NCBI RefSeq assembly: GCF_040049195.1 | Contig: NZ_JBDZDL010000002.1 | DNA length: 64,000 nt | Source of the DNA: NCEH01 sp040049195 | GTDB lineage: Bacteria > Pseudomonadota > Alphaproteobacteria > Rhizobiales > Xanthobacteraceae | Direction: 5' to 3' (one strand) | Shown: piece by piece, positions 27,946 through 36,838 of the stretch | Layout of the letters: each line of letters starts with the position of its first letter | Position numbering within the stretch: position 1 is the stretch's first letter | Notes under the pieces: generated by a model | Database searches by the model: none | The model's input: the letters and a program-made list of their open reading frames with translations, nothing else | Told to the model about the DNA's origin: nothing | Position numbers and translations under genes: made by a program

Positions 27946-29079
27946 ATGGCGCTGCTGGTCTCCTATCGCCGCTACATGGGTGCCCTGGTGATGGGCATCC
28001 TGACGCTGCTGCTGGCGTCCAATCTCATTCCCGACCCGCTCGGCTTCCACACTTGGCGCGGCCTGCCGCGCGAAGGCGCCGGCTTCTTCGAGCGCTTCCA
28101 CGGCAATCTGCGCAGCTTCGGCTTCTATCTTCAGGATAATTTCGGCTTCCGCGCCTCCATGCCGGTGGTCCGCCGGACCCTGCGGGACTCGGTGTGGTCG
28201 CCGGACACCACGACCCTCTACATCGGCCCCAACGGTCAGATGTTCTGGTCGGGTGAGCGTGCGCCGGAACAGACGGCGGGGCAGCTGTACCGCGTGCATG
28301 CGGTGGAGCGGTTCGTCGCCCTCATGAAGGCGATGCAGGACCGCCTGCCGCATACCAAGATCGTGGTCGCCATTCCGCCCAATGCCCAGACGGTGGACGT
28401 GAACGACCTGCCCACCTGGTACAAATATGTACGCCCGCGCCCGACCGAATATTCGCTCATGCTGGCGGACCTCCAGAAGGACGGCATCACCGCCGTGGAT
28501 CTGCGCGCGGTGCTGAAAGCCGCGCCGGGCGTGCGCCATTACCTGCCCAACGACACCCATTGGACCCATCTGAGCGCGGCCATCGCGTTCAATGCCACCA
28601 TGGTGGCGGCGGGACATCCCGACTGGCAGGTGGATCTGAACAAGGCCGTGGGGCCGATGGAGCCGATCCCGCAGGGCGATCTTGCGCGCCTGCTGCGGAT
28701 CAAGACCCCCCTGGCCGATGAAAACCAGCGCCTCAATTTCGACCCGGCCTGGGTCAAGCGGCCCCATCCGGCGCTACGCCTGAAGACGGAATCGCGCCAG
28801 TTTACGCCTTATGCCATCCGCTTCCGCGAGAGCGGGCCACGCGTGCTGGTGGTGGGCGATTCCTACACCGCCACCCAATGGCCCGGCCTATTCGGCTTTA
28901 CTCCGGTGGCCGAGGTGGGCTGGATGCACTTCAGCCGGTTCTCCTCTGGCGCCTGCGATTTCGATTTCGCCGATATCCGGGATTTTAATCCCGATGTGCT
29001 GATCATCGCGCGCACCGAGCGGCTGTTTCCGTGCCTGAAGAATAAATGGCCGGATAACCTGCCGGCGCCGCCCGACTGA
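27946..29079 (+). CDS. AlgJ/AlgX-like SGNH acetyltransferase, copy 1
   Basis: 377 aa, anchored by one N-terminal membrane helix (about residues 10-28) with a periplasmic catalytic domain. The catalytic triad is visible: D203 and H205 in NDTHW and S306 in GDSYT. These are the residues that in AlgJ/AlgX transfer acetyl to polysaccharide. It starts 3 bases after the MBOAT gene and probably receives acetyl from it. A close paralogue follows (29233-30363). Confidence 0.85.
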   Translation: MALLVSYRRYMGALVMGILTLLLASNLIPDPLGFHTWRGLPREGAGFFERFHGNLRSFGFYLQDNFGFRASMPVVRRTLRDSVWSPDTTTLYIGPNGQMFWSGERAPEQTAGQLYRVHAVERFVALMKAMQDRLPHTKIVVAIPPNAQTVDVNDLPTWYKYVRPRPTEYSLMLADLQKDGITAVDLRAVLKAAPGVRHYLPNDTHWTHLSAAIAFNATMVAAGHPDWQVDLNKAVGPMEPIPQGDLARLLRIKTPLADENQRLNFDPAWVKRPHPALRLKTESRQFTPYAIRFRESGPRVLVVGDSYTATQWPGLFGFTPVAEVGWMHFSRFSSGACDFDFADIRDFNPDVLIIARTERLFPCLKNKWPDNLPAPPD

Positions 29080-29232
29080 GTCAGTTTACACAGGGGGAAA
29101 CACTGTTTGCATTCGGAAACCAGAGGATTGTTGATCTTCGTGCCGATGATGGCCCATGTGAATTGAGGTTTCGGAGACCGCGCTGCGCGGCTTCGGCGCC
29201 GACATCCTGACCCGTGAATGTGAGGCTTTGGC

Positions 29233-30363
29233 TTGCTCGTCTCGTATCGCCGCTACATGGGCATCCTGGTCATGGGTATCCTTGTGGCCCTCCTGCTGAG
29301 CAATGTGGTGCCGGATCCTCTCGGCCGCGGCATCTGGCGCGGCGGCGCCAAGCCCGATGCCGGCTGGTTTGGCCGCATGCACGGGCAGCTTCAGGCTGCC
29401 GGCCTCTATCTCCAGGACAATTTCGGCTTCCGCGCCACCATGCCGATCGCCCGGCGCGAGCTTCGCAACGCGGTGAATTCCCCCGATACGAAAAATGTCT
29501 ATTTCGGCCGCAACGGGCAGATGTTCTGGTCCGGCCAGCGCGCGCCCGAGCAATCCGCCGGGCAATTGGTGCGCACCGGCGCGGTGGATCGCTTCGTGGA
29601 ACTGATGGTGAGCCTGCACTCCCACCTCGCGCCCCATGGCGTGAAGATGGTGGTGGCGCTGCCGCCCAATGCGCAGTCCGTGGATACCGAGAATCTACCT
29701 GCATGGCAGGATCACCTGCCCAAGAAGACCACCGAATACACCCTCATGCTCCAAGGGCTTGCCAAAGCCGGGATCACGGCAGTGGATCTGCGCCAGGTGC
29801 TCAGGGCCTCGCCTGACGCACGCCGCTATCTGCCCAATGACACCCATTGGAACAGCCTCAGCGCGGTTCTGGCCTTCAACGCCACCGTCGCCGCGGCCGG
29901 GCACCCGGACTGGCAGCTCGACGTGAACAAGGTGGTCGGGCCGCTCCAGCCTATGCCGGTCGGCGACCTCGCGCGCACCTTGCGCCTCACGCCGCCCTTG
30001 CCCGATTTGAACTACGAGCTGCGGCTGCCGCCAGGCATCAAGAAGGAGCCGGACCCGGCCCTGCGTCTCCAGCATGAGGCGCGCGGCTTCAACGGCTATG
30101 TCATCCGCTATCGCAAGGAAGGCCCGCGGGTGCTCGTGGTGGGCGATTCCTACACGGTGGACATCTGGCCCGCTCTGTTCGGCTATACCCCCGTGTCCGA
30201 AGCCGGGTGGATGCATTTCAGCCGCACCACGTTCGGCGCCTGCGATTTCGATTATGCGGACATCTATAATTTTAAGCCGGACCTGCTGATCATCGCCCGC
30301 ACCGAACGCATGTTCGCCTGCCAGAATGGCGACTGGCCACTGCACCTGAAAAGCCCGGACTAA
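29233..30363 (+). CDS. AlgJ/AlgX-like SGNH acetyltransferase, copy 2
   Basis: 376 aa paralogue of the preceding gene. The same architecture and numbering are kept: N-terminal helix, D203/H205 in NDTHW and S306 in GDSYT. LVSYRRYMG, DNFGFRA and the C-terminal LLIIARTER match copy 1 almost exactly. Start TTG 29233 is supported by GAGG 7 bases upstream. The 153-base gap before it holds no gene. Retention of both triads suggests two active enzymes, perhaps with different acceptor positions. Confidence 0.85.
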   Translation: MLVSYRRYMGILVMGILVALLLSNVVPDPLGRGIWRGGAKPDAGWFGRMHGQLQAAGLYLQDNFGFRATMPIARRELRNAVNSPDTKNVYFGRNGQMFWSGQRAPEQSAGQLVRTGAVDRFVELMVSLHSHLAPHGVKMVVALPPNAQSVDTENLPAWQDHLPKKTTEYTLMLQGLAKAGITAVDLRQVLRASPDARRYLPNDTHWNSLSAVLAFNATVAAAGHPDWQLDVNKVVGPLQPMPVGDLARTLRLTPPLPDLNYELRLPPGIKKEPDPALRLQHEARGFNGYVIRYRKEGPRVLVVGDSYTVDIWPALFGYTPVSEAGWMHFSRTTFGACDFDYADIYNFKPDLLIIARTERMFACQNGDWPLHLKSPD

Positions 30364-30474
30364 ACGGCGCAGCGGAATTTTCGCGGCACCGCTGCTGCGG
30401 TGCCGTATTTGATGCTAGGAGCTTGCGGGGGGCGCACGGACAGAATCGCCGGGCGGTGAGACAGCGGGGCGGGC

Positions 30475-31617
30475 GTGGACGGGAAGACGGCACAGGTTTC
30501 CTCCGCGCCGGAGCGATCGGGCGGGCCGCTGTCGGGCCACGCGCTGAATACCAATATCCAGGGCGCGCGCGGCTTGTTCTGCGCCATGATCTTCTTCTAC
30601 CACGTCATCAATTCGGCGCTCCCGGCGCCGCAGGTGGTGACCTCCGGCCCTCTGCATTTCGCCCTGATGAGCCTGTCCCACTCGGTCGAATTGTTCTTTG
30701 GCATCAGCGGCATCGTCATCATCGGGTCGCTGCATCGCTCGCGCAGCGCAGCCGCCTTCCTGTGGAACCGCGCGACCCGGATCTTCCCGGTGCTGTGGGT
30801 CACGGTGGTGATCTTCCTGGTCATGAACATCGCGGGCGGGCGCCCGGAGGGCGTGCCGCCCATGGACCTGATCGCCGCGCTGCCCGCAAACCTCCTGGCC
30901 ATGCCTCCGGTCGTCCCGGTGCCGCTGATCCACCCGGCGGCATGGTCGCTGAGCTATGAGTTCGCCTTCTATCTGGTGTGCGCCTCGGGCTTTGCGCTGT
31001 GCGCGCTTGTGGGCCGCTGGGGCTATGCGCTGCCGATCGCCGCTGCGGCGCCGCTGCTGTGGATCCACACGCCGGCGCTGATGTTCATTCCCGGTGTGAT
31101 GGTGGCGCTTAATGCGGTGCCGCCCATTGCTCGCTGGATCGGGATGCGCTTTTCCCTGGCGGCGCTGGTGGCCTTCCTGGCGGTGTGGCACACGGTGATC
31201 GAGATCGCCGCGACGAAGAAGCTGACGCTGCTGGCCTTCGTCACGTTCGCCGACTGGCGCAGCGTGCTGATGCCGCTCGCGCTGCTGCTGGCCTATATTC
31301 TGTTCATCGGCATGTCGTCGGGGGCCGGCGTGCTCGGCCGCATCCTGCGGACGCCGGCCATGCTGTGGATGGGCACCATCAGCTACAGCTTCTATCTGTG
31401 GCATCCCATCGCCATGGCCTTCGTGAAGCTTGGCCTTTACAAATCCGGCCTGGTGGCGCTGGCGGGGAACTGGTCCATGCCCATGTTCTTCGTGTGCGCG
31501 CTGCCGCCGAGCCTCGCGCTCGCCTGGGCAAGCCAGAGGGTGCTGGAGGTGCGTGTCACCAATTGGCTGCGCCGCCGGAACGCGCGCCCACCGGCGGCCG
31601 CTGTCACCGAAGCGTGA
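30475..31617 (+). CDS. Acyltransferase family 3 membrane protein (OafA/ExoZ-like)
   Basis: 380 aa with about ten membrane segments. The family's early His is in FFYHVIN, followed by SHSVELFFGISGIVI and the basic WNRATRIFPVLW loop. Such proteins O-acylate surface sugars independently of MBOAT proteins. Start is GTG 30475. A third acylation activity in this cassette suggests a heavily acetylated surface polysaccharide. Confidence 0.85.
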   Translation: MDGKTAQVSSAPERSGGPLSGHALNTNIQGARGLFCAMIFFYHVINSALPAPQVVTSGPLHFALMSLSHSVELFFGISGIVIIGSLHRSRSAAAFLWNRATRIFPVLWVTVVIFLVMNIAGGRPEGVPPMDLIAALPANLLAMPPVVPVPLIHPAAWSLSYEFAFYLVCASGFALCALVGRWGYALPIAAAAPLLWIHTPALMFIPGVMVALNAVPPIARWIGMRFSLAALVAFLAVWHTVIEIAATKKLTLLAFVTFADWRSVLMPLALLLAYILFIGMSSGAGVLGRILRTPAMLWMGTISYSFYLWHPIAMAFVKLGLYKSGLVALAGNWSMPMFFVCALPPSLALAWASQRVLEVRVTNWLRRRNARPPAAAVTEA

Positions 31618-31644
31618 GCGCGACTGCTGAGATCCGCGTCGGGG

Positions 31645-32019
31645 TCAGAGCGAAAAGCTGGTGCCGCAGCCGCAGGAAGAGGTGGCCTGCGGATTGTCGA
31701 TCTTGAACGCCGCGCCGATCAGATCGTCGACGAAATCCAGGCGCGAGCCCACGAGATAGTCGAGCGAAACCTTGTCCACCAGGATGGTGGCGCCCTCGCG
31801 CTCGATCACGAGATCCTCGCTGTCGCGATTCTGCGTCACATCGAAGCGATACTGGAAGCCGGAGCAGCCGCCACCTTCCACGCTGACCCGCAATGCGCTT
31901 TCCGGCGCTTCGGAGGCAAGGATTTGCGCAACCCGGCGGGCCGCGCTGTCGGTCACGACAAACGGGCCGGAGGCGGGGAGGGAAGAAGAAGCGGTCTGCG
32001 GTGTCACGGCGCTGGACAT
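31645..32019 (-). CDS. erpA: Iron-sulfur cluster insertion protein, ErpA/IscA type
   Basis: A-type carrier that passes Fe-S clusters to apo-enzymes. The three ligand cysteines are visible in GGGCSGFQYRF and the C-terminal SSCGCGTSFS. I use ATG 32019 (124 aa) because GAAGG lies about 6 bases upstream. The frame continues to ATG 32052 (135 aa) without a ribosome site, so the longer form is possible. It is divergent from dgt, with a 20-bp palindrome between them. Confidence 0.9.
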   Translation of the reverse strand: MSSAVTPQTASSSLPASGPFVVTDSAARRVAQILASEAPESALRVSVEGGGCSGFQYRFDVTQNRDSEDLVIEREGATILVDKVSLDYLVGSRLDFVDDLIGAAFKIDNPQATSSCGCGTSFSL

Positions 32020-32057
32020 GGCGGCCTTCGACGGTTGATCAGTGTTCGACATGATAG

Positions 32058-32077
32058 TTAAGTGCGGCCGCGCTTAA
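32058..32077. promoter_or_regulatory. 20-bp palindrome between erpA and dgt
   Basis: TTAAGTGCGGCCGCGCTTAA is symmetric except for one position per arm. It lies in the short divergent gap 23 bases from the dgt start, a position expected for an operator acting on one or both genes. No known regulator was matched. Confidence 0.4.
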
Positions 32078-32099
32078 ATTAAAGGGCATAGGGGTGGTA

Positions 32100-33302
32100 A
32101 TGGCGGTTTTGGGATCGACCCCGCGCGTATCCTACGCCAGTGACCCCCTGCGTTCCCGCGGCCGGCTGCATCCCGAGCCGGAGGGCAGCCGCAATGTGTT
32201 CCGCCGCGATTGCGACCGCGTCATCCATTCCACAGCCTTTCGCCGGCTGAAGCACAAGACCCAGGTCTTCGTGTTTCATGAAGGCGATCATTTCCGCACA
32301 CGCCTCACCCATACGCTGGAAGTGGTGCAGGTGGCCCGCTCGATCGCCCGGGCCTTGGGGCTCGACGAGGATCTCGCGGAGGTGCTGGGCCTGGCCCACG
32401 ATCTCGGCCATCCTCCCTTCGCCCATGCGGGAGAGCGGGCACTGGACACCTGTCTGCACGCCCATGGCGGGTTCGATCACAACGCCCAGTCCCTGCGCAT
32501 GGTCACGCGCCTGGAACGCCGCTATGCGGCCTTCGACGGCCTCAATCTCACCTGGGAGACGCTGGAAGGCATCGTCAAGCACAATGGTCCGATGACCGAC
32601 CGGCAGGGCAGGGGGATCGGCCGCTATGCGGCCGGCGTGCCCCATGCGGTGAACGTTCATTCCGCCGCCCAGGATCTGGAATTGTGGAGCCATGCCGGCC
32701 CGGAGGCGCAGGCGGCCGCGATCGCCGACGACATCGCCTATGACGTCCACGACATCGACGACGGCCTGCGCGCCGGCCTGTTCGCGCTGGAGGATCTCGC
32801 CGCCCTGCCGCTGGTGGGCGACGCCCTCGCCGAGGTCCGTGCACTCTGGCCGGGGCTCGATCGAAACCGCACCGCCTATGAGATGATGCGCCGGATCATC
32901 ACCCGCTTCATCGAGGATGTGGTGCGCGAGACCGACCGGCGGGCCGTGGCGGCGGGCCTGACCAGTGTCGAGGATGTCCGCGCCCTCGGCCGGCCGCTGG
33001 TGGGCTTTTCCGCAGAAGTGCAGGCGGCCGAGGTGGCGATCAAGGGATTTTTATTCCCGCGCATGTACCATCACGAGCGCGTCAACCGCACCATGGACGA
33101 CGCCGCGCAGGTGGTGCGCGACCTGTTCGCCCATTTCCTCAGCGCCCCCGATGACATGCCGACCGACTGGCGGCGCGACATCGATCCCTCCGACACCCCC
33201 CGCCTGATCCGCCGTGTCGCCGACTATATAGCCGGCATGACCGACCGTTACGCCCTGGACCAGCACGCCCGCTACTTTGACTTGACGCCGGATTTGCGTT
33301 AG
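32100..33302 (+). CDS. dgt: Deoxyguanosinetriphosphate triphosphohydrolase-like protein
   Basis: 400 aa HD-domain enzyme that hydrolyses dNTPs to nucleoside and triphosphate. Metal residues are seen in RLTHTLEV and GLAHDLGHPPFAHAGE, with the nucleotide-binding N terminus RDCDRVIHSTAFRRLKHKTQV. ATG 32100 follows GGGGTGG. It lies 33 bases before argS, the common alphaproteobacterial order erpA/dgt/argS. Confidence 0.93.
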   Translation: MAVLGSTPRVSYASDPLRSRGRLHPEPEGSRNVFRRDCDRVIHSTAFRRLKHKTQVFVFHEGDHFRTRLTHTLEVVQVARSIARALGLDEDLAEVLGLAHDLGHPPFAHAGERALDTCLHAHGGFDHNAQSLRMVTRLERRYAAFDGLNLTWETLEGIVKHNGPMTDRQGRGIGRYAAGVPHAVNVHSAAQDLELWSHAGPEAQAAAIADDIAYDVHDIDDGLRAGLFALEDLAALPLVGDALAEVRALWPGLDRNRTAYEMMRRIITRFIEDVVRETDRRAVAAGLTSVEDVRALGRPLVGFSAEVQAAEVAIKGFLFPRMYHHERVNRTMDDAAQVVRDLFAHFLSAPDDMPTDWRRDIDPSDTPRLIRRVADYIAGMTDRYALDQHARYFDLTPDLR

Positions 33303-33335
33303 GCGCCCCGTGCTCTCACCACATTGGAATGCCCC

Positions 33336-35108
33336 ATGAACGTCTACGCGATCTTCGCCGATCACGTGCGAGAAGCCGTCGCCGAGCTTGCCCGCCAGGG
33401 TCAGTTGGGGGAAGGCCGCACGCCCGAGGGTCTCGATCTCGGCCGCATCGTGGTGGAGCCGCCGCGCGACCCGACCCATGGCGATCTCGCCACCAACGCC
33501 GCCATGGTGCTGGCTAAGGACGCCGGCATGAAGCCGCGCGATCTTGCCGAGCGCATCGCCGCCCAGCTCGCGCATGTGCCGCGCGTGGCGAAGGTGGACG
33601 TGGCCGGGCCCGGCTTTATCAATATGACCCTGGACGCGGCATTCTGGCCGGTCGTGCTCGCAGCCATCCTGCGCGCGGGTCCGAACTTCGGCCGTTCCAC
33701 CATGGGCGGCAACGTGCCGGTGAACGTGGAATATGTCTCCGCGAACCCCACCGGGCCCATGCATGTGGGCCATTGCCGGGGTGCGGTGTTTGGCGATGCC
33801 CTTGCAAGCCTGCTTGGCTTTGCCGGGTATAAGGTGACGCGGGAATATTACATCAACGACGCCGGGGCGCAGGTGGATGTGCTCGCCCGCTCCGTGTTCC
33901 TGCGCTATCGCGAGGCCGCGACCGGCGAGCCCGCGGAGATCCCGGACGGTCTCTATCCCGGGGATTACCTGGTGCCGGTGGGCCGGGAACTGGCGGAGAT
34001 GCACGGCGGCGCGTTCGTGGAGGCACCCGAGAGCGAATGGCTCCCGATGTTCCGCAGCTTCGCCATCGGCGCCATGATGGTCATGATCCGCGAGGACCTC
34101 GCCGCGCTCGGCATTGAATTCGATGTGTTCTTCTCGGAGCGCTCGCTGACCGTGGGTGTGGACCGCGTCGGCCTGATGATCGAGCAGTTGCGCCGCTCGG
34201 GCGAGGTGTATCAGGGGCGCCTGCCGCCACCCAAGGGGGCGCCGATCGAGGACTGGGAGGATCGCGAGCAGAGCCTGTTCCGCTCCACCGCCTTCGGCGA
34301 CGACGTGGACCGCCCGCTGGTGAAGTCGGACGGGAGCTACACGTATTTCGCCGGCGACATCGCCTATCACAAGGACAAGTTCGACCGCGGCTTCAGCCGC
34401 ATGATCGACGTGTGGGGAGCCGACCACGGCGGCTACGTCAAGCGCATGCAGGCGGCGGTTAAGGCGGTGACCGGCGGCCAGGCCACCCTGGACGTGGAAT
34501 TGTGCCAGCTGGTGCGGCTGTATCGCAATGGCGAGCCGGTGCGCATGTCGAAGCGCGCGGGCTCTTTCGTGACCCTGCGCGAGGTGGTGGACGAGGTGGG
34601 CCGGGACGCGGTGCGCTTCATGATGCTGTTCCGCAAGAATGACGCGCCGCTGGACTTCGACCTCGCCAAGGTGATCGAGCAATCTCGCGAAAACCCGGTC
34701 TTCTACGTGCAGTATGCGCACGCCCGTGCCCATTCGATCCTGCGCAAAGCCAAAGAACAGATTGCATCTTTGCCGGAAACGGCGGAAGTTTATGCCCATG
34801 CGCCGCTGGAGCGGCTGGACGATCCGGGAGAATTGGGTCTACTCGCGCGCCTTGCCGCTTGGCCACGCCTCGTTGAACAGGCCGCCGCCGCGCGCGAACC
34901 CCATCGGATCGCCTTTTATTTGCACGATTTGGCCAGCGATTTTCACGGGCAGTGGAATCGCGGAAATGAATTGCCACATTTACGCTTCATTATGGAGAAT
35001 GATCGAGAATTGACCTTAGCACGTCTGGCACTGGTTCACGGCGTGGCTGCGGTGCTCGCCTCCGGGTTGTTGGTACTAGGGGTTGAGGCCGTTCAAGAAT
35101 TGAAGTGA
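33336..35108 (+). CDS. argS: Arginine--tRNA ligase
   Basis: 590 aa class I synthetase charging tRNA-Arg. The N-terminal Add-1 tRNA-binding domain (about 1-115), the HIGH-type motif in SANPTGPMHVGH, the VWGADHGGYV stretch and the degenerate KMSKS site VRMSKRAGS are present. The C-terminal anticodon-binding helical domain ends in VLGVEAVQEL. ATG 33336 has GGAA upstream; an apparent start 12 bases earlier is unsupported. Confidence 0.97.
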   Translation: MNVYAIFADHVREAVAELARQGQLGEGRTPEGLDLGRIVVEPPRDPTHGDLATNAAMVLAKDAGMKPRDLAERIAAQLAHVPRVAKVDVAGPGFINMTLDAAFWPVVLAAILRAGPNFGRSTMGGNVPVNVEYVSANPTGPMHVGHCRGAVFGDALASLLGFAGYKVTREYYINDAGAQVDVLARSVFLRYREAATGEPAEIPDGLYPGDYLVPVGRELAEMHGGAFVEAPESEWLPMFRSFAIGAMMVMIREDLAALGIEFDVFFSERSLTVGVDRVGLMIEQLRRSGEVYQGRLPPPKGAPIEDWEDREQSLFRSTAFGDDVDRPLVKSDGSYTYFAGDIAYHKDKFDRGFSRMIDVWGADHGGYVKRMQAAVKAVTGGQATLDVELCQLVRLYRNGEPVRMSKRAGSFVTLREVVDEVGRDAVRFMMLFRKNDAPLDFDLAKVIEQSRENPVFYVQYAHARAHSILRKAKEQIASLPETAEVYAHAPLERLDDPGELGLLARLAAWPRLVEQAAAAREPHRIAFYLHDLASDFHGQWNRGNELPHLRFIMENDRELTLARLALVHGVAAVLASGLLVLGVEAVQELK

Positions 35109-35194
35109 CCGCGTCGTCCGTTCCGACCCGTGTACCGTAAGGTTGGGTTTGGGGGGTGCGGAAATCCGGTCCTACCAAACATGATTGAGGCCAC

Positions 35195-36769
35195 ATGGGC
35201 GACGAAAGCAGCTTCCGCTACCGGCGCGATGACGAGCACGCCAGTCAGGCGCCGTCGGCGGCCGCGAATCCCGCTCCCGGCCGCCCGCGCAACGAAGACG
35301 CGCTGGCGGAGTTGGCGCGCCTGATCGGCGATCAGGATCCCTTTGCCGATTTTGGAGAGATGGGCCAGGATCAGCCGCCTCCCGCTCCCGCGCCCCGTGC
35401 CCGCACGGTTCGTCCGGATCCCGCACCGGCGCCGCAGTTTTCCGCCCCGCCGGTGGAGCGCCGGTTCGAGGATTGGCAGCCGGGTCGCCGAGGCAGCCGC
35501 GACAACGCGGCCGGCGAGCCGCTTTCGCGCGTGCCGGGCGAGGACGTGACGCAGCGCTCCCGCGCCCAGGATCCGCGGGTTCAGGATACGCAGGCCAGCT
35601 GGGATGCGCTGGAGCAGGAAGTCGCGGCCGAGCAAAGCCGCACTTCGGTGCGCCTCGGCTACGGCTCGCTGTCGCGCCGCGCGGAAAGCCGGCAGCAGCT
35701 TCAGGACGATTACGACCCGCGCCCGGCAGCCCCGTCCCGGGCAAGCGAGCCGGCGCCTGTTTCCCGCCATCCGGACGAGGATGACGATCCGCAGGCCGGT
35801 TATGCCTATGGCGGTGCCGCCCAGGGCGACGGCTATGACGAATATGACGACAATTACGACCCCGCCTATGGCGAGGAAGGCTACATGCCGCCGCACGCGG
35901 AGGAGGTCTATGAGACCGAACCGCGCCAGCGCAGAGGCCGCCTGGCCCTGATCGTGGTCGCTTCGGTAGTCGGCATCGGTCTCGCCTCGGCGGCGGGGCT
36001 GTTCGCCTATCGCATGGTGGGCAGTGGCGGATCGTCCTCCAGTGGCGAAGCGCCGCCGGTCATCAAGGCGGACAATGCGCCGACCAAGGTCGCGGGACCG
36101 ACTCCGACGACGAACTCGGACGGTCAGAAGCTCATCTATGATCGCGTGGGCGGTGCGCCGGGCGCCGAGCGCGTCGTGCCGCGCGAGGAGCAGCCGGTCG
36201 ACGTGAATGCCGCTGCGGCCGCAGCGGCTGCTGCCGCAGGCGCGGGGGCGCCGCCCGCTGCCGCTAGCGCGCCTTCGACCGAACCGAAGCGGGTCAAGAC
36301 CCTCGCGGTGCGGGCTGACGGAAGCGTGGTGCCGAATGGCGCGCCGGTATCGGCGCCGCCGCCCGCCGGCATCGCGCCCACGGCCTATGCCCCCACGCAA
36401 AATCCCATTCCGAGCGGCGCCCCCGCGCCGAAAACCGTGACCACCACGCCCACCACCGGCGGCGCGGCACCGGCGGCTGCGCCTGCCACCGCCTCGGCCG
36501 CTCCGGCGGCAGTCGCTAACGGCGCCTATGTGGTGCAGGTGTCGTCGCAGAAGTCCGAAAGCGACGCCATGGGCTCCTGGAAGGTGCTTCAGGGTCGCTA
36601 TCCGCAGCTGCTGGGCAGCTATAAGGCGACGGTCCGTCGGGCCGATCTCGGCGACAAGGGCATCTATTATCGCGCCCAGGTCGGTCCGTTCTCGACCCGC
36701 GACGAGGCGAACAACCTCTGCAGCGCCCTCCAGGCCCAGGGCGGCACCTGTATCGTCACTCGCAACTGA
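35195..36769 (+). CDS. SPOR-domain cell-envelope protein (FtsN-like layout)
   Basis: 524 aa bitopic membrane protein. A long disordered acidic/proline-rich cytoplasmic part (1-~245) precedes one membrane helix (LALIVVASVVGIGLASAAGL, about 247-270). A disordered Ala/Pro/Thr-rich periplasmic linker with a poly-Ala tract near residue 335 follows, then a C-terminal SPOR domain (about 445-524, AYVVQVSSQKSESDAMGSWK ... YYRAQVGPFST). SPOR domains bind denuded glycan strands at division septa. It follows argS by 86 bases. In many relatives nagZ and scpAB come next; here they do not. Confidence 0.87.
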   Translation: MGDESSFRYRRDDEHASQAPSAAANPAPGRPRNEDALAELARLIGDQDPFADFGEMGQDQPPPAPAPRARTVRPDPAPAPQFSAPPVERRFEDWQPGRRGSRDNAAGEPLSRVPGEDVTQRSRAQDPRVQDTQASWDALEQEVAAEQSRTSVRLGYGSLSRRAESRQQLQDDYDPRPAAPSRASEPAPVSRHPDEDDDPQAGYAYGGAAQGDGYDEYDDNYDPAYGEEGYMPPHAEEVYETEPRQRRGRLALIVVASVVGIGLASAAGLFAYRMVGSGGSSSSGEAPPVIKADNAPTKVAGPTPTTNSDGQKLIYDRVGGAPGAERVVPREEQPVDVNAAAAAAAAAAGAGAPPAAASAPSTEPKRVKTLAVRADGSVVPNGAPVSAPPPAGIAPTAYAPTQNPIPSGAPAPKTVTTTPTTGGAAPAAAPATASAAPAAVANGAYVVQVSSQKSESDAMGSWKVLQGRYPQLLGSYKATVRRADLGDKGIYYRAQVGPFSTRDEANNLCSALQAQGGTCIVTRN

Positions 36770-36791
36770 GTTTGCCGACGGTTCAAAAAAT

Positions 36792-36823
36792 AAAGGCCGG
36801 CCCTTTCGGACCGGCCTTTTTCT
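36792..36823. terminator. Intrinsic bidirectional terminator
   Basis: AAAGGCCGG (36792-36800) pairs with CCGGCCTTT (36811-36819). T-rich sequence follows on the plus strand and A-rich sequence precedes it, so it can terminate both the SPOR gene and the convergent DUF815 gene. Confidence 0.85.
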
Positions 36824-36838
36824 TTGGAAAGATGGATT

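Noticed and set aside
36207..36440. Separate small gene inside the SPOR gene
   Set aside because: It is the shadow of the Ala/Pro-rich linker in another frame.
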